A DNA stretch of 64,000 nucleotides from an uncultured Bacteroidales bacterium (GTDB lineage Bacteria > Bacteroidota > Bacteroidia > Bacteroidales > P3), in assembly GCA_900315335.1 (NCBI GenBank), contig OMYR01000028.1, forward strand, positions 17,950 to 81,949, read 5' to 3'. Below the pieces are notes generated by a model. That model saw nothing but the letters and a program-made list of their open reading frames with translations, did no database searches and was not told the DNA's origin. Shown here in pieces: positions 52,083 to 61,892 of this stretch; position 1 is the first letter of the stretch; each line of letters starts with the position of its first letter. The translations under genes and the position numbers were made by a program.

Positions 52083-52834
52083 ATACTCTTTTCTTTAATT
52101 TTCTTAGTTAAAGTACTACAAAAGATAAAATCATTAAGTTCTTGATTGGTAGAATTTAGAACATTAGTATAATCACCTTGCCAATGCAATCTGCCGTCGT
52201 GAATGTATATAATGTTTTCCCCTATCTCCATAACAGAATTCATATCGTGGGTATTGATAATTGTTGTCATATTAAATTCTTTTGTAATATCCTTAATCAA
52301 ATTATCAATCAAGATAGAAGTTTGAGGGTCAAGACCGGAATTGGGTTCATCGCAAAACAAATATTTTGGTTGGGCGGAAATAGCTCTTGCAATAGCAACT
52401 CTTTTTCGCATACCACCTGACAATTGTGATGGAAACATCTTATTCACTCCTTGTAAATTAACACGATTCAGACAATATTCAACCCTTTCCAATCGAGCCT
52501 TTTTCTTCATATTGGAGAACATTCGCAAAGGAAACATAATATTTTCCTCAATATTCATTGAGTCAAACAAAGCCCCTTCTTGAAAGACAAAACCAATATC
52601 TTTACGAATATCAACTTTTTGCCCCTTTGACATATTGGCAAATTTCCTATCGTCATACGAAATATAACCTTCTTCGGGAGTATATAAGCCGGCAATACTT
52701 CTTAAAAGCACAGTCTTGCCACTACCGGACTTACCTATTATGAGATTACATTTACCCGGCAAAAATTCCGTTGAAATATCTTTCAAAACCTGCTTTCCTT
52801 GAAAATATTTTGAAACATGCGATACTTTAATCAT
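52079..52834 (-). CDS. mlaF: ABC transporter ATP-binding protein, MlaF-like
   Basis: ATPase of a Mla/MCE-type lipid transporter that maintains outer-membrane asymmetry. The 251 residues contain Walker A LIIGKSGSGKTVLLRSIAGL, Q-loop FVFQEGALFDSM, signature LSGGMRKRVAIARAIS, Walker B YLFCDEPNSGLDP and the H-loop TIINTHDMNS. It is 5 bases after mlaE. The MCE substrate-binding protein (mlaD) is not in the window. Confidence 0.92.
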   Translation of the reverse strand: MIKVSHVSKYFQGKQVLKDISTEFLPGKCNLIIGKSGSGKTVLLRSIAGLYTPEEGYISYDDRKFANMSKGQKVDIRKDIGFVFQEGALFDSMNIEENIMFPLRMFSNMKKKARLERVEYCLNRVNLQGVNKMFPSQLSGGMRKRVAIARAISAQPKYLFCDEPNSGLDPQTSILIDNLIKDITKEFNMTTIINTHDMNSVMEIGENIIYIHDGRLHWQGDYTNVLNSTNQELNDFIFCSTLTKKIKEKSI

Positions 52835-52839
52835 AAGGC

Positions 52840-53589
52840 CTAATTAAATAATTCGGTTATCAAGATATTGAAAATCATAATCACGATAGAACTTTGAACA
52901 ACGGCTTTGGTGGATTGTTGTCCCACTTCAACGCTACCACCTTTGATTGTGTAACCGCGATAACATGCAATAGAGGAAATTATTAGTGCATTGATAATCA
53001 GTTTAACCATTGCATAATAAAAATCTCCCATTGAAAATTCCAATCTCAAACCCTCTATATAATCAAAAGGTGTTAATGTACCAATTAAAAAGCCGCCCAA
53101 CTGACCACCTATCAATGCCACAAAAATACTTATCACTCCAAGAATAGGGAAGAATACAACGCAGGCAATAACTTTTGGCAATATAAGATACGAAGGAGTA
53201 TTGACACCCATAACTTCCAAAGCATCTATTTGCTCGGTTATACGCTGCGTACCAATTTCGGAAGCAATCTTTGAAGCACATTTGCCTGCCAAAATTAAAG
53301 ATATAATAGTAGGAGAGAACTCTAACATCATAGCTTTTCGAGAAACAAAACCATATATCCAATTCGGATACATAGGGCTGTCTAAATTCAAAAGAATTTG
53401 CATAACTACCGCAGCGCCTACAAACACGCTCACAATAGTTACAATAACTATTGAATCCACACCCAATTCTTTCATCTCAAACATAATACGCCTTGCGAAG
53501 ACCTTCCTATTTTGAGGTCTTTTGAACGCATCTTTCATAAGGATAAGATACTCTCCGAATGCTTCGATAAATCTTCTTAAACTCTTCAA
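52840..53589 (-). CDS. mlaE: ABC transporter permease, MlaE-like
   Basis: Permease of the same lipid transporter, 249 residues, MlaE/YrbE family: five to six helices, VGAAVVMQILLNLDSP, SPTIISLILAGKCASKIASE, IDALEVMGVNTPSYLILPKV and the conserved GYTIKGGSVEVGQQSTKAVV near the C-terminus. 11 bases after clpC. Confidence 0.92.
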   Translation of the reverse strand: MKSLRRFIEAFGEYLILMKDAFKRPQNRKVFARRIMFEMKELGVDSIVIVTIVSVFVGAAVVMQILLNLDSPMYPNWIYGFVSRKAMMLEFSPTIISLILAGKCASKIASEIGTQRITEQIDALEVMGVNTPSYLILPKVIACVVFFPILGVISIFVALIGGQLGGFLIGTLTPFDYIEGLRLEFSMGDFYYAMVKLIINALIISSIACYRGYTIKGGSVEVGQQSTKAVVQSSIVIMIFNILITELFN

Positions 53590-53600
53590 TATCTTAATTT

Positions 53601-56165
53601 TTATAGTATTTCAAATTTCAATTCTTTGTTCTTACCTTGCGATATTTTTATGTTTATTCGATGTTTGCCGCTATCGTGGTTGGCAAGCAGTAATTCGCTA
53701 AGAGGGTCTTCAATCGTTTTTTGGATAACTCGTTTGATAGGTCTTGCTCCAAATTCTCTGTTTTCGTCCATATCCAAAATAAATTGCTTTGCACCTTTGC
53801 TGATGTTTATTTCGTAGCCAATCTCTTTTATTCTTGAACGCAAAGAATTTAATTCCAAGTCAACAATATTCAATAGATTTTCCTCATTCAAGGCATTAAA
53901 GAATACAATATCGTCAATTCTGTTTAGGAACTCCGGTGCAAAAGTCTTTTGTATATCTTTATCAATAACATTTTGCTCCAACATTTTGCTATTATCCACT
54001 CTTACCGATGTTGAAAATCCAACTCCTGTTCCAAAATCTTGAAGAGTTCGACTACCAACGTTGGAAGTCATAATAATTATAGTGTTTTTGAAATCCACCG
54101 TTCTTCCCATAGAATCAGTTAAACGACCTTCGTCAAGTATTTGCAACAAAATATTGAAAACATCTTTATGAGCCTTTTCTATTTCGTCAAACAATATTAT
54201 GGAATATGGGTGCAGTCTTACTTGTTCTGTCAATTGGCCGCTTTCTTCGTAACCGACATAACCCGGAGCCGAACCGATAAGACGAGATACGTTGAATTTT
54301 TCCATATATTCGCTCATATCTATTCTTATGATATTGTCTTTTGAACCGAACAAGTAATCAGCCAAAGTTTTAGCCAAATATGTTTTTCCAACTCCTGTCG
54401 GACCGACAAAAATAAACGAACCTATCGGACGATTAGGGTCTTTCAAGCCAGTTCTTGCTCTTCTGACGGCTTTACAAATCTTGCTAACGGCTTCATCTTG
54501 TCCAATAACTTTACTTTTGATAATTTTGTCCATGTCCAAAAGACGCTTACTTTCGTCTTTATCCGTCTTTTGAACCGTAATTCCCGTCATCGAAGAAATT
54601 ACTTTGGCAATATCGTCTTCATCTATAATTATAGGGTTGTCTTTTAAGGATTGTTCCCATTGTTTTTTCTGCAAAAAATATGAATCCTGCAATGCCGCTA
54701 TTTGATTTTTTATCGCATTGCATTGTTCATATTGTTGATTTTTCTTAAACAACTGCTTTTCTTTTTGAGCCTTGTCAATTTGCTGTTCCAAATCTACTAT
54801 TTCTTGTGGTATGATAACGTTTTTGACATGGCATCTTGCACCTGCTTCGTCCAAAGCGTCTATTGCCTTATCCGGAAGAAATCTATCGTTGATATATCTG
54901 TCGGTTAAACGAACACAAGCCTCTATGGCAGCATCTGTATATCTTACTTTATGATATTCTTCGTAATAAGATTTTATATTTTTCAGAATATCTATTGTTT
55001 GTTCTACTGTCGTAGGTTCTATCAACACTTTTTGGAAACGTCTTTCAAGAGCCGAATCGCTTTCAAAATATTTTCTGTATTCTGTATTAGTTGTTGCACC
55101 TATACACTGAATTTCACCCCTTGCAAGAGCCGGTTTGAAGATATTGGAAGCATCTAATCCACCTTCTGCATTACCGGCACCAATCATTGTATGTATTTCA
55201 TCGATGAATAAAATCAAATTAGGATTCTTTTGCAATTCGGTTATAAGTCCCCTCAGTCTTTCTTCAAATTGTCCTCTGTATTTCGTGCCTGCAACAACCG
55301 AAGCCAAATCCAAAGTAAATATCCTTTTGTTTTGTAATGTGTATGGAACTTTCTTTTGTGCTATATGAATAGCCAATCCTTCTGCTATGGCACTTTTACC
55401 AACGCCCGCTTCACCAACCAAAATAGGATTGTTCTTTTTTCTTCTCGAAAGTATCTGTGCAACTCTTTCGATAATATCTTCTCTACCTATGATAGCATCT
55501 AATTTACCATCTTCGGCGGCTTTTGATAAATCCTTGCCGAAATTATTCAAATATCTTGTCGAATCAGAATCCTCTTGATTGTTGTCTTTATTGGAAGATT
55601 TGTTTCTTTTCGGTGGTTGAATAGGGCCAAGTGCTGCCAATCCCATACCTGATATTTTCTCCAACATATCACTGTCATCTCCCTGCATAAATATTTCTAT
55701 GCTTGTAGATATTTGTTTCGGAGTGTCGGAAGATTGAAAATCACGAATGTTGTCTAACGTTATATCGTTTTCTATTAATAAATTCTTTATGGCATTATCA
55801 TCTATCAAACGCAATATACCTGCCAATATATGTGAAGTATTAATCTTTGATTGATGCTTTCTAAACAAAGACTCCAATGTTGCAAGTTTCATCACATTTG
55901 CATAATCATCGCTAAGCGGTATATTTCCGCTGTTTGGCGTAGATGAAATTGTATCATTAGTCTTAATAATCTTTTCAATAGTATCTTTGAACGAAGACAA
56001 GTCATCTACATATTTGCTTATGATTTGGTTCGCCGAGCAAGATTTAATTCTAAGCATTCCTAAAACTAAATGTCCCACATCAATAAAACTACTCTTTAAT
56101 CTTTCAGCCTCATTGGTGGCATTCATTATAACTTCTTTGGCGTTATCTGTGAAGTTGTTAGTCAT
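53601..56165 (-). CDS. clpC: ATP-dependent Clp protease ATPase subunit ClpC
   Basis: Class I Clp AAA+ unfoldase, 854 residues from MTNNFTDNAKEVIMNATNEA. Two N-terminal Clp repeats, first AAA+ module with Walker A GEAGVGKSAIAEGLA and LFIDEIHTMIGAG, a helical middle segment (DLEQQIDKAQKEKQLFKKNQ), second module with GPTGVGKTYLAKTLA and ILFDEIEKAHKDVFNILLQI, and a C-terminal D2-small domain. The upstream ATG 39 bases earlier is rejected as a -7 element (56202-56209) overlaps it. First gene of a five-gene operon. Confidence 0.94.
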   Translation of the reverse strand: MTNNFTDNAKEVIMNATNEAERLKSSFIDVGHLVLGMLRIKSCSANQIISKYVDDLSSFKDTIEKIIKTNDTISSTPNSGNIPLSDDYANVMKLATLESLFRKHQSKINTSHILAGILRLIDDNAIKNLLIENDITLDNIRDFQSSDTPKQISTSIEIFMQGDDSDMLEKISGMGLAALGPIQPPKRNKSSNKDNNQEDSDSTRYLNNFGKDLSKAAEDGKLDAIIGREDIIERVAQILSRRKKNNPILVGEAGVGKSAIAEGLAIHIAQKKVPYTLQNKRIFTLDLASVVAGTKYRGQFEERLRGLITELQKNPNLILFIDEIHTMIGAGNAEGGLDASNIFKPALARGEIQCIGATTNTEYRKYFESDSALERRFQKVLIEPTTVEQTIDILKNIKSYYEEYHKVRYTDAAIEACVRLTDRYINDRFLPDKAIDALDEAGARCHVKNVIIPQEIVDLEQQIDKAQKEKQLFKKNQQYEQCNAIKNQIAALQDSYFLQKKQWEQSLKDNPIIIDEDDIAKVISSMTGITVQKTDKDESKRLLDMDKIIKSKVIGQDEAVSKICKAVRRARTGLKDPNRPIGSFIFVGPTGVGKTYLAKTLADYLFGSKDNIIRIDMSEYMEKFNVSRLIGSAPGYVGYEESGQLTEQVRLHPYSIILFDEIEKAHKDVFNILLQILDEGRLTDSMGRTVDFKNTIIIMTSNVGSRTLQDFGTGVGFSTSVRVDNSKMLEQNVIDKDIQKTFAPEFLNRIDDIVFFNALNEENLLNIVDLELNSLRSRIKEIGYEINISKGAKQFILDMDENREFGARPIKRVIQKTIEDPLSELLLANHDSGKHRINIKISQGKNKELKFEIL

Positions 56166-56201
56166 AAATATTCTTTTAGCAATTTTTGTTAAACTATTGT
56201 G

Positions 56202-56209
56202 CAAAAATA
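56202..56209 (-). promoter_or_regulatory. clpC -7 element
   Basis: TATTTTTG on the minus strand, 37 bases before the chosen clpC ATG; -33 unclear. Confidence 0.55.
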
Positions 56210-56271
56210 CAACATTACATATATATAAATTCCAAATATTGTTTATTAGTTTTCAACAATTAATTGTGTTA

Positions 56272-57117
56272 TTACTCACACATAACAAATAAGTCATCTC
56301 TTTGATTCAAAAACAATATTGGAACAAAATCAATATTTTTCAATACCAAACGTTCGTCAAGTCCGCTAAACCATTCTATAAAACTTTTGTTCTTGGTCGT
56401 TTGAAAGATACAAAGAGAACAAGAGTTGTTTTTGGCGTATTCCATTGCCTGAACGTCCAATTTATTTCTTTTATCCATACAATGGGCGTTGAGAGTCTGA
56501 ATATCAAATCTGCGAAACATCTTTCTAAGAAATCCAATATTCAAATTCAGCTGCTTTTGCAAATACTCATCTTTGTAACGACGATAAAATATATGTGTAA
56601 CACTCTTTGCAAATCTGCCAAAATAAGATGCCCATAGGATTTTTTCTTTACACTCTTTCATAGCATTCATCGAAAGCACGATGTCGTGGAAATTATTGCT
56701 TTTATCGTAATTGTCAAACACGAAGTAAGCAATCCTTGAAGTGTAAAAGTCTTTCAATATATTATTGTAAAAAATCGGAGATGTTTTCTCGCTATTTTTA
56801 TCAACCTTTGTAACAATCATAACAGCGTTAAGCAATTCTCCAATGGAGTTGATAATGTCTTTTGTGTTGCCACTTAAAGCAGCGTAGGAGTGAATAAAGG
56901 GCAGGGATATGCTATCGTTTATTTGTTTTAACTTCTCCTGTGCTTCGTTAGTGGAAACGTTAGTGTATTTACTATCGCTGATATGCAGAAGTATCAATCC
57001 CTTTTTCAAAAGATTGCAGAACTTGATACTCCAACTAACGACGTTTTCGTAAGAGGATAAATCGGTAATATATGCAATGATGTATTGGTCTCTATATTCG
57101 CCTTTTTTGTAGTGCAT
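56272..57117 (-). CDS. Universal-stress-like protein, uncertain
   Basis: Not firmly recognised. About 281 residues from MHYKKGEYRDQY, whose ATG overlaps the rhomboid stop in TAATG; a start 24 bases earlier is also open. The pattern of two alternating beta-alpha halves (YIIAYITDLSSYENVVSWSI... KKGLILLHISDSKY; then KILWASYFGRFAKS... SLCIFQTTKNKSF, VPILFLNQRD) resembles a tandem UspA fold, without a clear ATP-binding G-2x-G-9x-G(S/T) motif. Could be a stress protein or a diverged adaptor. Confidence 0.5.
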   Translation of the reverse strand: MHYKKGEYRDQYIIAYITDLSSYENVVSWSIKFCNLLKKGLILLHISDSKYTNVSTNEAQEKLKQINDSISLPFIHSYAALSGNTKDIINSIGELLNAVMIVTKVDKNSEKTSPIFYNNILKDFYTSRIAYFVFDNYDKSNNFHDIVLSMNAMKECKEKILWASYFGRFAKSVTHIFYRRYKDEYLQKQLNLNIGFLRKMFRRFDIQTLNAHCMDKRNKLDVQAMEYAKNNSCSLCIFQTTKNKSFIEWFSGLDERLVLKNIDFVPILFLNQRDDLFVMCE

Positions 57118-57818
57118 TATATTCTTGATTTTTTTCTCCAATGCAACACCAAAAACAATCCTGCCAAAGCACCGCCCAAATGTGCAAAGTGAGCCACTCC
57201 ATCACTTGTTGCTGCAATACCGTTAAACAATTCTATTGCACAATAGCCAATCACAAACCATTTGCATTTAATCGGCACGAAGAAATATAAGTAAATGTAT
57301 TCGTTAGGGAACATCAATCCAAAGGCAAGTAATACCCCGAAACAAATACCAGATGCCCCTATGGTGTTGAATAAATTCAAATATTCGCCTACCGTAACTC
57401 TGCCATGACCGACAATATTTACGTATTCATAATTACCCAACAACAAATCCATATTTGACAGAAAATACGTTAATTCTTGCATCAACGCCGCACCTAATGC
57501 AGTTACCAAACAATATATAAGAAACCTTTTGCTGCCCCAAAGATTTTCAATAGTGTAACCGAACATCCATATTGCGAACATATTGAAAAACAAATGCGAG
57601 AAACTTCCGTGAAAAAAGGCGTATGTTATCAATTGCCAGATATGAAATCTGCTTGCCGAAAAGTAATGCAAGCCGAAAACAGCTGTTAAATCTATTCCCT
57701 TAGCCTGCAACACGATTGTAAGCAGATATAAAAGGGCATTTATAATCAATAGATTTTTACAAATCGGAGGTAATATGTTAAACCTTTGCGGTGAATAGTT
57801 ATAGCCTTGTTCGTACAT
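57117..57818 (-). CDS. Rhomboid-family intramembrane serine protease
   Basis: Inner-membrane protease, 233 residues, six helices. Catalytic serine in GASGICFGVLLAFGLMFPNE (about residue 154 region) and histidine in VAHFAHLGGALAGL. The L1 region FHGSFSHLFFNMFAIWMFGY with the conserved HxxxN pattern is present. Substrate unknown. Translationally coupled to the downstream UspA-like gene. Confidence 0.9.
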   Translation of the reverse strand: MYEQGYNYSPQRFNILPPICKNLLIINALLYLLTIVLQAKGIDLTAVFGLHYFSASRFHIWQLITYAFFHGSFSHLFFNMFAIWMFGYTIENLWGSKRFLIYCLVTALGAALMQELTYFLSNMDLLLGNYEYVNIVGHGRVTVGEYLNLFNTIGASGICFGVLLAFGLMFPNEYIYLYFFVPIKCKWFVIGYCAIELFNGIAATSDGVAHFAHLGGALAGLFLVLHWRKKSRI

Positions 57819-57847
57819 AAATTTTCAGTATTTTGTAATTCAGTGTG

Positions 57848-57855
57848 CAAAGTTA
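57848..57855 (-). promoter_or_regulatory. Rhomboid -7 element
   Basis: TAACTTTG on the minus strand, 30 bases before the ATG at 57818. Confidence 0.58.
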
Positions 57856-57998
57856 TATAAAATTTTCATAAAACCATTCAAATCTTGAAAAAACAAAGGA
57901 AAGCGAAAACCAAATCGAGTTTTTGTCGAAATGATGCTATCTGAAATTTTATTAAATCACATATTTATTTTCCTTATTATACAGGCGAAAAAAACGAT

Positions 57999-58082
57999 AG
58001 GTGAAATCACAAAATTAGTGTTAAACATTAGCAAAATAGTGTTAAACATTAAAAAATTAGTGTTAAACATCAGTAAAAGGAT
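57999..58082. repeat. 21-bp-period array R13, 4 units
   Basis: Units start at 57999, 58020, 58041 and 58062; the last three begin GTTAAACAT. It occupies part of the 517-base rhomboid/nusB gap; the remainder is A/T-rich and holds the two divergent promoters and nothing else I recognise. Confidence 0.87.
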
Positions 58083-58296
58083 AAGTGATAAGATTTTTTG
58101 ACATTCATATTATATGTTTCTTTTTTCTTATAAGACATCTTTTTATTTGATATGAAAAGTGAAAATAAGTGAAAATACGATAAAAAGGAGTGGATTTGTT
58201 TTTATGGATAGTCTAAAAAAAATTGTCAGGAATGAAAAAATTATTGTTATTTGAAAAGATTTTATTGCAAATACGTAATGAAAGGAAAAATTTTCT

Positions 58297-58304
58297 TACT
58301 TTTG
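58297..58304 (+). promoter_or_regulatory. nusB operon -7 element
   Basis: TACTTTTG followed by C, 31 bases before the nusB ATG. Confidence 0.55.
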
Positions 58305-58335
58305 CAAACTGAATTTATATAAAAATAGTTTTTTA

Positions 58336-59358
58336 ATGGTAAATAGGCATTTTTTGCGGCAAAAGGTATTGCAATCGTTATATGCGTATTACATAGGTGG
58401 TGGGCAAAGTATCGAGCAGCAGGAGAAATTTATGCACTCCAATATAACCAAACTATATGAACTTGAAATAAATCTTTTTGCCGTTATCTTGGAGATAAGA
58501 AAATTAGAAGAAGCGAGGATAGAAGAGGCGAAAAACAAGTTTTATCCGACACAAGAGGAAGCAAATCCCAATTTACGTTTTGTAAATAACTCGTTTTTGA
58601 ACGCTTTGGACGAAAACGAAGAATTGCAAAAGTCAAAAGAAAAACTTCATATTAATTTTTCTTTAACAAGTGAGGTATTGAAATCTTTGTTGCAGAGATT
58701 TCGTCAAAGTGATTCATATACCGATTATATGAAAAAGGACGACGTGAATTTTGAAGATGACAAAAGGATAATCGTTCAACTATTCAAGAACTATATAATG
58801 AGGAACGAGAATTTGTATGAGTCTCTTTGCGAAAAAGGATTTACATGGGAGTGCGATTATGATTATGTTTGTCAAGTTGTTCTCCAATTTTTGAAACTTT
58901 GGCAGCAAGATGATGCTCCGCAAAAGACACTTCCTTATCCTTTTGATAAGTCCGAAGAAGAGGCAACGGAGAATGACAGAGATTTTACGAGAAATCTGTT
59001 CCGTAACACTATCAACCATTCTGATGAATACGAAGGTTATATCACCAAATGCAGCAAGAACTGGGATAGAGACCGTTTGGCGTTTATAGATGTATTGATT
59101 ATAAAAATGGCTATGAGCGAATTTATTTATTGTCCGAGCATACCATTGAGAGTTTCGTTGAACGAATACATCGAATTATCCAAAGAGTTTTCAACCGAAA
59201 AGAGTCGTTTGTTTGTCAATGGTGTTTTGGATAGGATTATTACAGAACTTAGAATAGATAACAAGATTCATAAAACCGAAGACGATGATGCTCTTTGTTT
59301 TGAAAGTACAGACAATGACAAAGAGGCTTATTCGCATTATCATTCACACTTGGAATAA
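58336..59358 (+). CDS. nusB: Transcription antitermination factor NusB (extended Bacteroidota form)
   Basis: RNA-binding factor of the rRNA antitermination complex. The conserved NusB core is split: HFLRQKVLQSLYAYYIGG at the N-terminus and WDRDRLAFIDVLIIKMAMSEF, PLRVSLNEYIELSKEFSTEK and RLFVNGVLDRI at the C-terminus. Between them are about 190 extra helical residues, a known feature of Bacteroidota NusB, giving 340 in all. The tail is acidic (KTEDDDALCFE). The stop overlaps the next ATG by one base (TAATG). Confidence 0.9.
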   Translation: MVNRHFLRQKVLQSLYAYYIGGGQSIEQQEKFMHSNITKLYELEINLFAVILEIRKLEEARIEEAKNKFYPTQEEANPNLRFVNNSFLNALDENEELQKSKEKLHINFSLTSEVLKSLLQRFRQSDSYTDYMKKDDVNFEDDKRIIVQLFKNYIMRNENLYESLCEKGFTWECDYDYVCQVVLQFLKLWQQDDAPQKTLPYPFDKSEEEATENDRDFTRNLFRNTINHSDEYEGYITKCSKNWDRDRLAFIDVLIIKMAMSEFIYCPSIPLRVSLNEYIELSKEFSTEKSRLFVNGVLDRIITELRIDNKIHKTEDDDALCFESTDNDKEAYSHYHSHLE

Positions 59359-59774
59359 TGAAAAAGACATTAGTAATATCGGTATTGGTCGTTTTGAGCA
59401 TGGTATTTGCATCTTGCGGCAACAAGAACAAAGACAATATCAACCTTGATGTTGTGGAAAATCACGCAACGATAAAGTTTGAAAACGATGTATTGGATTT
59501 TCATTCTATAACGGACGGAGAAAAAGTTACGGGAAGTTTCCGCTTCAAAAACACAGGTAAAACGGATTTGGTTATTTCGGATGTTAGTGCCAATTGCGGT
59601 TGCACCGTTGCGGATTATCCTCACGGAGCGATAAAGCCGGGTGAAGAGGGCGCAATATCCGTTACTTATGATTCAAAAGGCTCACGAGGTATGAAAATCC
59701 AAAAACTTGTTACGGTTTTATCCAATACAAACCCTTCAAGGACGGTATTGAAAATTGTTGCCGATGTTAAATAA
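59358..59774 (+). CDS. DUF1573 lipoprotein
   Basis: Periplasmic lipoprotein of unknown role: leader and lipobox FASC (Cys-20), then one DUF1573/ASH-like immunoglobulin domain with GSFRFKNTGKTDLVISDVSA and the signature NCGCTVADYPHGAIKPGEEG, ending TVLSNTNPSRTVLKIVADV. 138 residues. Its place between nusB and yajC is typical of Bacteroidota. Confidence 0.88.
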   Translation: MKKTLVISVLVVLSMVFASCGNKNKDNINLDVVENHATIKFENDVLDFHSITDGEKVTGSFRFKNTGKTDLVISDVSANCGCTVADYPHGAIKPGEEGAISVTYDSKGSRGMKIQKLVTVLSNTNPSRTVLKIVADVK

Positions 59775-59827
59775 AATTTATGTTTAAGACTTGGCGGTTT
59801 AATAGTGTGGCAAGTTGTTTTTTTAAT

Positions 59828-59890
59828 GTTAAACACTGAGAAAATAATATTAAACACCAATAAATTAGTTTTAAACACTAAAAAAATGAA
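59828..59890. repeat. 21-bp-period array R14, 3 units
   Basis: Units at 59828, 59849 and 59870 (GTTAAACACT, ATTAAACACC, TTTAAACACT). Inside the nusB-coaE operon, between DUF1573 and yajC. Confidence 0.83.
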
Positions 59891-59933
59891 ATTAAGTATA
59901 AAGAAAATAAAATAATAAAAAATTTAGACTGAA

Positions 59934-60260
59934 ATGAACTTATTAAATGTAATGTTAATGGCTGGTGGTAACGGCGGTGCTAATGGTGCGGGTTCCGGAC
60001 TTATAATGATGGTGTTAATCATTGTCATTTTTTACTTCTTTATGATACGTCCTCAAACGAAACGTCAGAAAGAAGAGAAAAAGTTCCGAGAATCTTTGGA
60101 AAAAGGACAGAGTATTGTTACAATAAGCGGCGTTCATGGCAAAGTTAAGGAAGTAAAAGAAACTACGGTAATGATTGAAATAGCACATGATATTGTTATC
60201 GAAGTTGAAAAGGCTTCTATTGCAATGACAGCACCTACGGCAAACAATCAACAAAAATAA
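59934..60260 (+). CDS. yajC: Preprotein translocase accessory subunit YajC
   Basis: Small membrane partner of SecDF. The 108 residues have a Gly/Ala-rich start, one helix (LIMMVLIIVIFYFFMIRPQT), the family RPQTKRQKEEKKFRESLEKG basic stretch and VTISGVHGKVKEVKETTVMI. Confidence 0.93.
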   Translation: MNLLNVMLMAGGNGGANGAGSGLIMMVLIIVIFYFFMIRPQTKRQKEEKKFRESLEKGQSIVTISGVHGKVKEVKETTVMIEIAHDIVIEVEKASIAMTAPTANNQQK

Positions 60261-60281
60261 AAACCGATAAATGAAATACTT

Positions 60282-61253
60282 GTGAAAGGATTATTCAGAC
60301 AAGTAATTTCGTTTTTCCAAAAACACAGGCAGATAAACACTTTTGTTATCTGCTTGTGTATTAGTTTATTTTTGTGGCTTTTTATGACCTACGGAAGAGA
60401 TTATCAAAATACCACAACATACACCTTGAAATTTACGGATAACAACCATAATGTGGAATATTTCTCTTCGGATAGCGTTATAACCGTTGGAGTGAAAACC
60501 AATGGTTTTGAGTATTTGGCAAAAGCATTGTCAAGGGAAAAAAAGAATATCGTTATAGACGTTGATCAACTTAATATCAATCTTTCAAAAGGTAAGGCGG
60601 CGATACCTTCTTCGCTTTTGAAAAGTCAAATAATACATAGTCTCGGATATAGAGGCAAGGACATAACATTATCGCCTGCAACAATAAATCTTTCTTGGAA
60701 TAAATTGTATTCAAAAAAAGTAAAGGTAATAAATAACAGCGTTTTCAAGTTTAGACAACCTTATAATATTTATTCCGAACCGGAGATGATGATAAGTGAT
60801 GTTGTCATTGAGGGAAGTAAAAACGAGATAGCGAAAATAGATTCTTTGCAAACAAAACCTATCGTCTATAATAATATAGATAGAAGCGGAATTTTTCTTG
60901 TACCATTGGATTTGAATTTACCAAGCGGGGTTATGTGCAGGATAAAATCCATTCCAATCAAAATTCATTGTGAGAAATACACAGAAGACATTGCTTCGGT
61001 AAATGTAAAAGTGCTGCGAAATGATGATTATAGGAATATAAAGGTGTTACCCAAACAAGTTAAAGTTCGTTACCGCATTGCGATAAAAGATTACGAAAAA
61101 GTTCAGAATAAAGACTTTAATGCCTTTGTGTTATGCTCCGACGAAGTTTTGGAAAGAAGCGATAAACTTAAAGTCAATCTTACCAATATTCCCGACTATG
61201 TAAAAATAGTCAGTATCTATCCCAAGAAAGTGGAATACATTTTATTCAAGTAG
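60282..61253 (+). CDS. YbbR-domain membrane protein
   Basis: 323 residues from a GTG start. One N-terminal helix (FVICLCISLFLWLFMTYGRD) anchors a periplasmic region with YbbR-like repeats (YTLKFTDNNHNVEYFSSDSV, VNVKVLRNDDYRNIKVLPKQ). Family members elsewhere activate CdaA diadenylate cyclase, but in Bacteroidota the role is unknown. Lies between yajC and coaE as usual. Confidence 0.82.
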   Translation: MKGLFRQVISFFQKHRQINTFVICLCISLFLWLFMTYGRDYQNTTTYTLKFTDNNHNVEYFSSDSVITVGVKTNGFEYLAKALSREKKNIVIDVDQLNINLSKGKAAIPSSLLKSQIIHSLGYRGKDITLSPATINLSWNKLYSKKVKVINNSVFKFRQPYNIYSEPEMMISDVVIEGSKNEIAKIDSLQTKPIVYNNIDRSGIFLVPLDLNLPSGVMCRIKSIPIKIHCEKYTEDIASVNVKVLRNDDYRNIKVLPKQVKVRYRIAIKDYEKVQNKDFNAFVLCSDEVLERSDKLKVNLTNIPDYVKIVSIYPKKVEYILFK

Positions 61254-61276
61254 CACAAGTAATAAAATTTCATAAG

Positions 61277-61882
61277 ATGCGACCTTTGATAGTAGGATTA
61301 ACCGGTTCGATTGGATGTGGCAAAACTTTGGTAACGCAAGTATTCACACATTTGGGTGTTCCTGTGTATATATCCGACCAAGAAGCCAAAAAACTATACG
61401 AACGAAAGGAGATGATTTCTCTAATAGGTGATTTGTTTGGGCAGCAAGTGATAACGGATAACAAGGTTGATAAGCAAAAATTGGCGAACTTGGTTTTCAA
61501 TGACCCTTTGTTATTGGAAAAACTCAACAATTGTATTCACCCATTGGTGCAACGTGATTTTGAAAAATGGGCAAATGAGCAAAATTTCCCATACGTTGTT
61601 TTGGAAAGTGCAATAATATTTGAAATTGGCTGGGAAAGGCTATTTGATAAAATAATATGTATATCCACTCCAATGGATTTGGTATTGCAAAGAGTAAAAC
61701 TAAGGGACAATCAAACGGAAGAAGAAATAAAAAAACGAATCAATAACCAAATGTCGCCAACTCTTAAAGCGAAAAAAAGCGATTATGTAATTATTAACGA
61801 CAACACTCGATTGGTTATTCCGCAAATAAGAGATATACATTTCAACTTGTGTAATATTGCACAAACAAGTAGAAACATTTAA
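61277..61882 (+). CDS. coaE: Dephospho-CoA kinase
   Basis: Last step of coenzyme A synthesis. 201 residues; P-loop GLTGSIGCGKTLVTQVF (residues 8-24), VYISDQEAKKLYE, CIHPLVQRDFEKW, VLESAIIFEIGWERLFDKII and the LID segment. Ends 10 bases before the peptidase start. Confidence 0.95.
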   Translation: MRPLIVGLTGSIGCGKTLVTQVFTHLGVPVYISDQEAKKLYERKEMISLIGDLFGQQVITDNKVDKQKLANLVFNDPLLLEKLNNCIHPLVQRDFEKWANEQNFPYVVLESAIIFEIGWERLFDKIICISTPMDLVLQRVKLRDNQTEEEIKKRINNQMSPTLKAKKSDYVIINDNTRLVIPQIRDIHFNLCNIAQTSRNI

Positions 61883-61892
61883 TAATAAAGAG

